A stretch of 6,861 bases of DNA from an uncultured Actinomycetes bacterium (GCA_937862675.1 CALMEC010000405.1:1-6861), one strand, 5' to 3'. Positions 1 to 5,732 are shown, counted from the first letter of the stretch. Numbers and translations: made by a program. Notes: generated by a model not told the origin, from the letters alone.

Positions 1-712
1 CACAGGGACTGGCCTTCGGTTGGCCAGCCCCCGCCCCGATCCACCGGCCCCCCGCCGATGCCTTCGACCGGCTGTCGAACCGCGTCGGTTGGCTCACCGC
101 CTTGCCACCGCCCTCGACCATCTGCACGTAGTAGGCCGTGGGCGTCGATGGTCCGATGAGCTTCTGAGCGGCCGCCTTCAGGCTTCTGAGCCGCGGCCCG
201 GACGCGAGCACGTCCGTGGCCTCATCCACGAGGACCAATCGACTGAACCGGAGATACCCCTTTGCCTGCGCTTCCAATTCCGCCCCAGGCAGACGCACAC
301 GGACGGTGTCGTCACGCTGATCGATGATCTCCACACCGGCTCCATCGTCGTCGTGAACCCGGAACGCGAGGGCCCTCGCAAACCGTTCGCGCATCTCCTC
401 GATCGAGACGCCCGGGTCCGGTGTCAGCTTCACCGTCGCGACCATCCCCCAGGCCACGCGGGCAGGAGGTACGACCGGCGTCGCGGGCGCCGGATCCGGC
501 CGATTCCCACCACGAAGGACGATGGCTAGCGTCACTACGACAAGAAAAGCCATTGAGACCGAGGTGGCTACGACGACCGTCCGGCCAGTCACCCGGGGTC
601 GAGATCGCACACGCCTCGTCGAGGGAGCAGCCGCCACGATCTCGTCGACCAGTCGCTCCGCCGGGCCGCGGACGGAAGTCCGAAAGTCGCGGATCGCGTC
701 ATCGACGTTCAT
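1..712 (-). CDS. Membrane protein A: putative sigma-factor partner with SecD-like outside domain (partial, runs off left edge)
   Basis: The frame is open for 237 codons from the ATG at 712 to the left edge with no stop, so the C-terminus is missing. The protein has a short cytoplasmic N-terminus (about residues 1-44, starting MNVDDAIRDFR), one transmembrane helix at about 45-66, a Pro/Ala linker, and then an outside domain. That domain opens with PPARVAWGMVATV and contains EMRERF, HDDDGAGVE and VRVRLPG (L141-P142-G143), which resembles the SecD first periplasmic domain. It aligns with little gapping to the complete copy at 1455-3143 through about residue 195. Its start codon overlaps the stop of the upstream sigma gene as ATGA, with a good GGAGG ribosome site at 723-719, so translation is very likely coupled. 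The inferred role is membrane-bound anti-sigma or sensor partner. No zinc-binding HxxxCxxC motif is present, so it is not a ZAS-type anti-sigma factor. The gene is certain; its function is inferred. Confidence 0.88.
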   Translation of the reverse strand, partial: MNVDDAIRDFRTSVRGPAERLVDEIVAAAPSTRRVRSRPRVTGRTVVVATSVSMAFLVVVTLAIVLRGGNRPDPAPATPVVPPARVAWGMVATVKLTPDPGVSIEEMRERFARALAFRVHDDDGAGVEIIDQRDDTVRVRLPGAELEAQAKGYLRFSRLVLVDEATDVLASGPRLRSLKAAAQKLIGPSTPTAYYVQMVEGGGKAVSQPTRFDSRSKASAGGRWIGAGAGQPKASPC

Positions 713-1278
713 GCCAGTCCTCCATCGGTCTTCGGAACGGTGTTTTCCGCGGGTGTCACCACGTCGGTCAGGTCACGGGCGGCGCGGGTGCGGGCCCGGT
801 GCAGCCATCCTTTGACGGTGCCCTCCTTCACCTCCAGCGCCTCTGCGATCTCGCGAGTCGTCAGTCCCGCCACCGCGGAGAGGAACAGCACCTCGCGGTG
901 CCGAGGACGCATCCGCGCAAGCGATGCCGCCAGACGCGGCTCCAGCCCGTCCAGGTCCCTCACGGGCGCGGCGGCGTCGGCGAGGTCCACTCCGGTCGTC
1001 GCCAGGTGCCGCAGGTAGCGGGCCTCGCGCCGACGACGCGTGTGGGCGAGGTTGGTGGCGATGCCGAGAAGCCACGGCCGCGCGGAATCCGCATCCGAAT
1101 GGAAACGCCCCGCCAGCCGGTACGCCGTGAGGAACACGTCATTGGTGATCTCGTCGGCGTCGGAGGCCCCGAGACGGCGAGCGAGATACCGGTGCACCAT
1201 CGTGACATGCCGCCGGACGAACCGCTCGAACATCTCGGACTCGTCCACCCGTCGCAGGAGCTCGGAATCCGTTTCCAT
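709..1278 (-). CDS. ECF-family RNA polymerase sigma factor A
   Basis: A 189-residue two-domain ECF sigma factor that would direct RNA polymerase to a small set of promoters. Region 2 spans about residues 16-92: FVRRHV near the start, DADEITNDVFL at 40-50 (region 2.2, core-polymerase contact), and PWLLGIATNL followed by RRRRE at 81-85 (regions 2.3/2.4, -10 recognition). Region 4 spans about 117-168: RMRPRHREVLFL, then a helix-turn-helix with LTTREIAEALEV and EGTVKGWLHRAR. Length and layout are normal for the family, and no extra C-terminal domain is present. It is about 70% identical by eye, without gaps over 170 residues, to the sigma factor at 3140-3712. The ATG at 1278 is preferred because it aligns with that paralogue's start; an in-frame GTG lies one codon upstream at 1281. 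There is no well-spaced ribosome site; instead a -10-like element lies 7 nt upstream, suggesting a leaderless message. The stop overlaps the next gene (ATGA). Specific subgroup and stimulus are unknown. Confidence 0.93.
   Translation of the reverse strand: METDSELLRRVDESEMFERFVRRHVTMVHRYLARRLGASDADEITNDVFLTAYRLAGRFHSDADSARPWLLGIATNLAHTRRRREARYLRHLATTGVDLADAAAPVRDLDGLEPRLAASLARMRPRHREVLFLSAVAGLTTREIAEALEVKEGTVKGWLHRARTRAARDLTDVVTPAENTVPKTDGGLA
719..723 (-). promoter_or_regulatory. Ribosome binding site of membrane protein A, inside the end of sigma A
   Basis: GGAGG lies 6 nt before the ATG at 712, within the last codons of the sigma gene. Together with the ATGA overlap it fixes the start of the membrane protein and indicates coupled production of the sigma factor and its partner. 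Confidence 0.75.
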
Positions 1279-1454
1279 CACTCCCTATTCGCCGTCGACT
1301 CGACGAATGGTTACACCCCCGCTCGCTGCTGGAGACGACCGCCTCATCCACTCGGTCGCTCTCACATCCTCATCCGGCGATGGCGCCGATCCCAGAACCC
1401 CGCATGGCGCAGCGGGACGTCAGCGCGATGACCACTCCGTCCGATGCTCGCAGG
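1279..1454. other. Intergenic region between unit B and unit A
   Basis: About 176 bp without a convincing gene separates the end of membrane protein B from sigma A. Reading along the minus strand it contains two short hairpins: CCCGC/GCGGG (plus-strand arms 1398-1402 and 1412-1416) and CGGCG-CCAT-CGCCG (arms 1375-1379 and 1384-1388). Neither has a T-run after it, so they are at most weak terminators. The sigma A promoter candidate occupies the end nearest 1286-1315. The only frame starting at the unit B stop (ATG in CCATGACC) ends after 12 codons. Confidence 0.5.
1286..1315 (-). promoter_or_regulatory. Candidate ECF-type promoter of sigma A (possibly autoregulated)
   Basis: On the minus strand TGTAACC (1315-1309) is followed after exactly 17 nt by CGAATA (1291-1286), and the sigma A start comes 7 nt later. 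The same layout (TGAAACG, 17 nt, CCAATA, 8 nt, ATG) precedes sigma B, which is the main support. Such AAC-containing -35 elements are typical of ECF sigma factors, and many ECF genes are autoregulated. The short distance to the ATG implies a leaderless or nearly leaderless transcript. The spacer holds a perfect inverted repeat, CGTCGA-C-TCGACG (1293-1305, plus strand). This is a sequence-pattern prediction only. Confidence 0.45.
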
Positions 1455-3143
1455 TCATGGAGCGGGAGAGACTCCGGTCACCGCACCGGCGAAGCGAGTC
1501 GGCACCGTGAATTCGTTCCCTTCGGCGTCTGCTGCGGTGACCCGCACCCAGCCGGTCGCTCCAACCGCCTGGATACCCGTCGGGTCGTCCTTGATCTCGG
1601 GCACCTCCACGCTGACGCTCGCCAGCCACCAGCCATTCTCGATGACCGCATCCTGCACACTGCCCTGAAAGTGCACCCGGACGCGCTGAACACCTGGCCG
1701 CACTCGCCCGTAATTCCTGTATGTCACCCGGACCTTGCCATCGCGAGGCGGATCGGCGAATCCCATCGGTCCGCACGAGGTGACACGCGGTGTACCGACA
1801 CCGACGGGGCAAGGATCCGTTTTCGATCCACCGAATCCGGCCAAGCCCCATCTGCCGTCCGGGTAGGTCTTCTCGCCGAGGACGTGGGTCCCCACCCCGA
1901 ACAGCGCGCCGTCATGTGTGGCCCCGATGAGGACGTGTTCCTTGCCGTCGAACGCCGCCCCCACCAGCCGAATCCATTTCGTGCCCACAGGCACGCCGAG
2001 GCCGGCTACGACCCGAGCACCACGAGGTGCGTATTCCGTACCCGGCTCAGGTGGGCGTGTGCCGTAAGCGCGTGTGGCGATGGTCTCGACACGACCGCCG
2101 AGATCCGGTCTCCCCACGATCGACTCTCCGATCTGGGCATTCTCGACACGGAGGTCACCGGACGTCGTGAGCGTTCCCGCACCGACCGGAGCCGCATTGG
2201 CACCGGGAAGGACATCGATCGAAGCATTGCCGGCGTCGCCGGCCTTCGGGATGCTGACGAAGACCCGGACACGGCGGTCATGGTCCGGACGGTGGGCAGG
2301 GTCGATCGCGATGATGGCCGCATCCCCCTCCATCCGCACCGCGCGAACCGCCGATGACGGAACAACCTGGGTGGGACGGATCAGGCTCACATCGCTTCCG
2401 TCGCCACCACCGACCACCGCGAGATCGGCGGGAACGGCGATCATGACCGCCTGACCGCCACCATGGTCTCTCAGGCGTCCCTCGGCGGTGGCTCGTGATG
2501 CGATGCGCTCTGGCCCTGACCACCCCAATCCGGGCCGTAGGTTCGACTGGACGTAGTAGACGAGCGGAGTACCTGACGTGGTCAGCCGCTTGGCGTCTGC
2601 CTCCAGTGACCGGAGGTCAGGGCCCGATGCGATGACACTCGACTCGTCGTCGAAGATGAGAATGCGACCGAACGTCAGGAAGGGCTTCGCCTGCCAGTTC
2701 GCGTCTTCGGCTCCCGGCAGGCGAACCGTCACCGCGTCGCCGGATGCCGACAGCACCTCCACCCCCGCTCCATCGTCATCGTGAACTCGGAACGCGAGCG
2801 CAGTCGTGAACCGCTCACGCATCTCATCGATCGAGATGCCCGGGTCGGGCTTCAGCCGCACGGTCGCGACCATCCCCCAGTCCACGCGAGCCGGCGGGAT
2901 CGCCGGCGCCGCCGGAGCCGCCGAGGGGCCCGCGCCGCCGCGGATCAGGAATCCGAGCGCGACGATCACGACGAGTGCCGTCATCACCGTCGCTGTGACG
3001 AGAACCGTTCGTGACGAGACGTGGCGTCGTCGTGGTGATCGGTGCACACCGCTCGTCGTGGACTCCACGATCCTCATCACGAGAGCATCGGACGGGCCGG
3101 GGATCGACGCACGGAATCGCCGCATGGCGTCGTCGACGTTCAT
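1455..3143 (-). CDS. Membrane protein B: putative sigma-factor partner with SecD-like outside domain
   Basis: A complete 562-residue single-pass membrane protein. Layout: cytoplasmic N-terminus 1-45 (MNVDDAMRRFR, basic near the membrane), transmembrane helix about 46-67, Ala/Pro linker 70-85, SecD-like module about 86-175 (RVDWGMVATV at 86-95, EMRERF at 107-112, HDDDGAGVE at 121-129, VTVRLPGAED at 138-147), a roughly 210-residue middle region of unknown type, and a C-terminal module about 387-560. The C-terminal module has WIRLVG (W390), FDG (398-400), a C445-x11-C457 pair around GTPRV, and NGWW at 503-506. The C-terminal module recurs in the fused gene at 3955-5574. The start overlaps the sigma B stop (ATGA) with GGAG 7 nt upstream. 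The context and topology suggest an anti-sigma or sensor that retains sigma B at the membrane. No zinc-finger motif is present, and the 45-residue inner part is short for a sigma-binding domain, so the mode of inhibition is open. Confidence 0.9.
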   Translation of the reverse strand: MNVDDAMRRFRASIPGPSDALVMRIVESTTSGVHRSPRRRHVSSRTVLVTATVMTALVVIVALGFLIRGGAGPSAAPAAPAIPPARVDWGMVATVRLKPDPGISIDEMRERFTTALAFRVHDDDGAGVEVLSASGDAVTVRLPGAEDANWQAKPFLTFGRILIFDDESSVIASGPDLRSLEADAKRLTTSGTPLVYYVQSNLRPGLGWSGPERIASRATAEGRLRDHGGGQAVMIAVPADLAVVGGGDGSDVSLIRPTQVVPSSAVRAVRMEGDAAIIAIDPAHRPDHDRRVRVFVSIPKAGDAGNASIDVLPGANAAPVGAGTLTTSGDLRVENAQIGESIVGRPDLGGRVETIATRAYGTRPPEPGTEYAPRGARVVAGLGVPVGTKWIRLVGAAFDGKEHVLIGATHDGALFGVGTHVLGEKTYPDGRWGLAGFGGSKTDPCPVGVGTPRVTSCGPMGFADPPRDGKVRVTYRNYGRVRPGVQRVRVHFQGSVQDAVIENGWWLASVSVEVPEIKDDPTGIQAVGATGWVRVTAADAEGNEFTVPTRFAGAVTGVSPAP

Positions 3144-3712
3144 GTCAGGTCTCCATCGGGTTCGGGGACAACGGGGTCCGCCGCCGACGACGACGGACGC
3201 GAGAGTTCACGCGCGGCGTGAGCGCGCGCACGGTGCAGCCAGGTCTTGACCGTCCCCTCCGGGACGTCCAGGGCCTCCGCGATCTCCGGGACGGTGAGCT
3301 CCGCGACGGCCGTGAGGAAGAGCACCTCGCGGTGGCGCGGACGCATCCGGGCGAGTGCGGCCGCGAGCCGTGGATCCATACCGTCGAGGTCGCGCGCGGG
3401 TGCCACGGGATCCACCGGGTCCACACCGGTCTGCGCGAGGTGCTTCAGATGACGGGCTTCACGGCGCCGCCGGTTGCGCATCAGGTTGGTGGCGATGCCC
3501 AGGAGCCACGGCCGCGCGGACGGATTGTCACCGCGGAAGCGATCCGCCTGGCGGAAGGCGACCAGGAAGACATCGTTGGTGACCTCGTCCGCGTCCGGTG
3601 CTCCCAAACGACCGGAGACGTAGCGGTGCACGACGTCCACATGGCGTCGCACGAACTGTTCGAACATCGCCGGCTCGGCGGCCCGGCTCAGAAGTTCACG
3701 ATCGGTGTCCAT
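3140..3712 (-). CDS. ECF-family RNA polymerase sigma factor B
   Basis: A 190-residue ECF sigma factor. Region 2 (about residues 16-92) has FVRRHV, DADEVTNDVFL at 40-50 and PWLLGIATNL followed by the basic run RRRRE at 81-85. Region 4 (about 117-170) has RMRPRHREVLFL, LTVPEIAEALDV and EGTVKTWLHRAR. All expected polymerase- and DNA-contacting segments are intact, unlike the fused paralogue upstream. It aligns without gaps to sigma A (about 70% identity by eye), and even the short C-terminal tails match (VPEPDGDLT against VPKTDGGLA), so recent duplication is likely. The ATG at 3712 follows immediately after the TGA of a possible small upstream gene (TGAATG). There is no clear ribosome site, but a -10-like element lies 8 nt upstream. 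The stop overlaps membrane protein B by ATGA. The stimulus and the regulon are not visible beyond promoter patterns. Confidence 0.94.
   Translation of the reverse strand: MDTDRELLSRAAEPAMFEQFVRRHVDVVHRYVSGRLGAPDADEVTNDVFLVAFRQADRFRGDNPSARPWLLGIATNLMRNRRRREARHLKHLAQTGVDPVDPVAPARDLDGMDPRLAAALARMRPRHREVLFLTAVAELTVPEIAEALDVPEGTVKTWLHRARAHAARELSRPSSSAADPVVPEPDGDLT
3151..3154 (-). promoter_or_regulatory. Ribosome binding site of membrane protein B, inside the end of sigma B
   Basis: GGAG lies 7 nt before the ATG at 3143 and inside the sigma B coding sequence. It supports the chosen start and coupled translation across the ATGA overlap, as in unit A. Confidence 0.7.
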
Positions 3713-3958
3713 TCACCCCGTATTGGTCGCCACCCCTCTCCATCGTTTCAGTCGGCGGACAACCGGGGGTCTTCGCCTCCATGCGCCGGATGACTCGTCG
3801 ACCGGGTCCGGGGCGACGGCGGCCGACGCCGCCGAGGTCATGACCGCCACGATCGGACGAACGCCGGCCGATCCAAAACCAGCCAACACGGACGCCGGGC
3901 CGTCCCGCGAGGTGATCACGACACGCAACCAGGGACGAGGCCCGTTCGATCCGCTCAT
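3713..3958 (-). CDS. Possible small coupled protein between unit C and sigma B (81 residues)
   Basis: The ATG at 3958 overlaps the stop of the fused gene as ATGA, and its TGA (3715-3713) touches the ATG of sigma B with no gap, so the frame exactly fills the seam between two real genes. The protein starts MSGSNGPRPWLRVVITSRDG, has a weakly hydrophobic Ala/Val-rich middle (about residues 21-49) and a basic C-terminus (WRRRPPVVRRLKRWRG). I recognise no family. Against it: no ribosome site is evident upstream, third-position G/C bias is only moderate, and open frames are common by chance in GC-rich DNA. It may be a real translational-coupling gene, or simply intergenic sequence carrying the sigma B promoter. 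Confidence 0.35.
   Translation of the reverse strand: MSGSNGPRPWLRVVITSRDGPASVLAGFGSAGVRPIVAVMTSAASAAVAPDPVDESSGAWRRRPPVVRRLKRWRGVATNTG
3721..3750 (-). promoter_or_regulatory. Candidate ECF-type promoter of sigma B
   Basis: TGAAACG (3750-3744) and CCAATA (3726-3721) on the minus strand are separated by 17 nt, and the sigma B ATG comes 8 nt after the second element. Element sequence, spacing and distance to the start all match the sigma A upstream region. It lies inside the 3' end of the possible small gene at 3713-3958. If active it would give a leaderless sigma B message in addition to read-through from unit C. Confidence 0.42.
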
Positions 3959-5574
3959 GGGAACGGGAGGCAACATCCCCCATCGCCGGGGTCCGTCACG
4001 ATCGGGATGCGACGGCCGTCGCGATCCCAGGCGACGATCCGGGCGTCGGCCGCGGACATCGTCCGCGGTGTCGCCGTCACGTCGATTCGGGCGAACCACC
4101 AGCCGTTCTGGATGATCGCCTTACGAGTGACACCGGCGAACGTCACGGCGATGCGCCCGGCCCCGCCCTGCGCACGACCGAACGACCGATGGACGACCGT
4201 CCGGCTGGTCGTGTCGTTCTCGGTCGCACAGACGACGACGCGGGGGGTACCGATACGGGGCCGGCACACCGGAAAGACGTCCCACACCTGATCCGGACCG
4301 GACGACACGTCGGAGCCGCCGACGACGGCGACGGCATCGAGCCGTCCGTTCCTCTCCCCTCCCAGCAGCCGATAGTCGGCACCGTCGAAGTGCCCGCCCG
4401 CCAGCCGATGCCACCGCATCACTCCCCGTCCCGCATCGTCGTCGTCCACCGGGGATACGACGACGGGCAGCGTGCTGATCGTGGGCACGACGCCGTAGCG
4501 CGTGACGGAGAACGGGGCGAGGAACGTCTGGTGAGAGACCGCATCCCACATGGCGAGGGCCTGCTCCCGCTCGGCGGGACCCAGACGGGCGAGCAGGTTC
4601 TTCTTGAAGACGGGATCGTGCGGGTCGCCTTCCCCGCTCAGGGTGGGCCGCCATGCGGACAGGTCGGGGAGGGCGTCCTCCAGCTCCGTCACACCGGGAA
4701 GACGGACGGTGATGCGATCCTCCTCCGCGGACACGACCGCCACACCGGCACCGTCCATGCCGCGCGCCACACGGGCCAGGTCTGATGTCATACCGACACG
4801 AATGTCCTCCATGGGGACACCGGGAGGGGGATAGACCCGGAACGTCACGAGCATTCCCCAGTCGACCCGCGCCTCGAGCACCGGGGACGGGCGGGAGCCT
4901 CGACCCAGGACGAGGGCGGCGATCGAGGCGACCAGGGCGAGCACGACGGCGGCGACGAGGGAGGACCGGTGCAGGGGTCCCGGCGCGGGGTCGGGTCGCG
5001 AGGCCGCCGGGGACGTGACCGCGGCCGGCGCCGCCGTCCGGGCCAGAACGCGTTCGGCCAGATCCCCCGGCGGACCGGGGGCCAGTTCGCGCACGACCTC
5101 GGCCGGGCCGCCCGGCAGCCGTGCCCGTGCATCCTCGATCCATCCGACCGCGGTACCCACGGGAACTCCCAGGACCTCCGCCGTCTGCTGTGGCGTGAGC
5201 CCGCCGGCCTCAGTGAGAAGAAGCGCGTCACGACGCGGCGTCTTCATCCCGGCCAGCGCTCGTGCGCCGGGCGCGATGCCCGTCGTCTCATCGGCGAGAC
5301 GGGCCAGATATGCGGCCTCCGCCCGGCCGTGTCCGTCCACGGCGAGCGATGCCATCCCGAGGAGCCACGGCTCCGTCGACGACGCCTCGGTGGTGCACCG
5401 ATCGGCGCGATCACGGGCTCTGCGCATGACGTCCGCCGTCACGCCCAGTGCTCTGTCAGGACCGATGCGGCAGGTCACGTAGCGATAGACGTCGCCCATG
5501 TGGCGGCGCACGAAACGATCGAACGCCGCGTCGTCGGCCGCGTCCCGCAGGAATCCGATGTCGTCCTCGTCCAT
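3955..5574 (-). CDS. Membrane-anchored fusion: degenerate ECF sigma factor joined to SecD-like outside domain
   Basis: A 539-residue protein corresponding to a sigma/partner pair fused into one chain. Residues 1-155 align with sigmas A and B: FVRRHM at 21-26, PWLLGMAS at 69-76, and a helix-turn-helix around LTPQQTAEVLGV at 126-137. Residues 170-182 (GDLAERVLARTAA) match the inner segment of the partner proteins. A transmembrane helix follows at about 204-223, then the outside domain: ARVDWGM at 235-241, DGAGV at 274-278, ITVRLPG at 288-294, WHRLAG (W388), FDG at 396-398, C437-x11-C449 around GTPRV, and NGWW at 490-493. Key sigma residues are lost: DADE of region 2.2 reads RALG, the RRRRE cluster reads HGRAE, and GTVKxWLHRAR reads GTAVGWIEDAR. 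It is therefore probably not a working promoter-recognition factor. The ATG at 5574 is preferred over the in-frame 5628 because it matches the paralogues and has GGGGAAG 9 nt upstream. The gene heads the minus-strand block. Confidence 0.88.
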   Translation of the reverse strand: MDEDDIGFLRDAADDAAFDRFVRRHMGDVYRYVTCRIGPDRALGVTADVMRRARDRADRCTTEASSTEPWLLGMASLAVDGHGRAEAAYLARLADETTGIAPGARALAGMKTPRRDALLLTEAGGLTPQQTAEVLGVPVGTAVGWIEDARARLPGGPAEVVRELAPGPPGDLAERVLARTAAPAAVTSPAASRPDPAPGPLHRSSLVAAVVLALVASIAALVLGRGSRPSPVLEARVDWGMLVTFRVYPPPGVPMEDIRVGMTSDLARVARGMDGAGVAVVSAEEDRITVRLPGVTELEDALPDLSAWRPTLSGEGDPHDPVFKKNLLARLGPAEREQALAMWDAVSHQTFLAPFSVTRYGVVPTISTLPVVVSPVDDDDAGRGVMRWHRLAGGHFDGADYRLLGGERNGRLDAVAVVGGSDVSSGPDQVWDVFPVCRPRIGTPRVVVCATENDTTSRTVVHRSFGRAQGGAGRIAVTFAGVTRKAIIQNGWWFARIDVTATPRTMSAADARIVAWDRDGRRIPIVTDPGDGGCCLPFP

Positions 5575-5583
5575 CACCATGCA

Positions 5584-5590
5584 CTTCCCC
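5584..5590 (-). promoter_or_regulatory. Ribosome binding site of the fusion gene (decides the start)
   Basis: GGGGAAG ends 9 nt before the ATG at 5574 and only 3 nt before the alternative ATG at 5580. With the paralogue alignment this favours 5574 and argues against the far upstream in-frame ATG at 5628. Confidence 0.55.
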
Positions 5591-5607
5591 GCCGTTCTCA
5601 CCTCGAA

Positions 5608-5636
5608 CCCCTTGGCGCCCGCCGGCATCGTGTCAA
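5608..5636 (-). promoter_or_regulatory. Weak candidate housekeeping promoter of the fusion gene
   Basis: A perfect TTGACA lies at 5636-5631 on the minus strand. At the right distance (17-18 nt) only AAGGGG/AGGGGT is found, a poor -10. The placement would give a leader of roughly 25-30 nt carrying the GGGGAAG ribosome site. The element overlaps TGACACG, which resembles the TGAAACG before sigma B, but no CSAATA partner follows. The call is tentative. Confidence 0.25.
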
Positions 5637-5702
5637 TCCCACGCGGACGCCCTCATGTGCCGCCCCGTCGATCACGACGTCGGTATGCGCACCCATGATC
5701 CC

Positions 5703-5732
5703 GGAAACGCACCGGTCGCACGGTTAGTCTCA
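5703..5732 (+). promoter_or_regulatory. Candidate promoter of the epimerase-like gene
   Basis: GGAAACG (5703-5709) and GTCTCA (5727-5732) are separated by 17 nt, and the GTG start comes 6 nt later. This is the same spacing and start distance as the sigma A and B elements, and it resembles the general GGAAC / GTCT pattern of ECF promoters. An alternative reading is a housekeeping -10 TAGTCT at 5725-5730, 8 nt before the GTG. Both readings predict a leaderless transcript. Confidence 0.4.

Noticed and set aside
1375..1416. Two short hairpins after membrane protein B as a rho-independent terminator
   Set aside because: The stems are only about 5 bp and no T-run follows on the minus strand, so they are not convincing as terminators.
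421..1431. A 336-codon plus-strand frame opposite sigma A and membrane protein A
   Set aside because: It lies antisense to clearly recognisable ECF sigma and membrane genes, its product is Arg/Pro/His-rich with no recognisable motifs, and such long antisense frames are expected in GC-rich coding DNA.
1380..2357. A 325-codon plus-strand frame opposite membrane protein B
   Set aside because: Shadow of a real gene: its composition is low-complexity Arg/Asp/His/Pro, and the opposite strand has paralogue-supported conserved motifs.
4121..5143. A 340-codon minus-strand frame within the fused gene
   Set aside because: It is another frame of the same strand inside the fused gene, extremely Arg/Gly-rich, while the overlapping frame is supported by two paralogues.
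1..5574. Possible disruption (pseudogene) of the tandem units
   Set aside because: All sigma and membrane frames are open and end at normal stops or at the window edge, with precise ATGA junctions; only the fused copy has residue-level erosion, with its frame intact.
5575..5628. Upstream in-frame start (ATG at 5628) for the fused gene
   Set aside because: The 18 extra residues have no counterpart in sigmas A or B, and the ribosome site GGGGAAG and the paralogue alignment point to the ATG at 5574.
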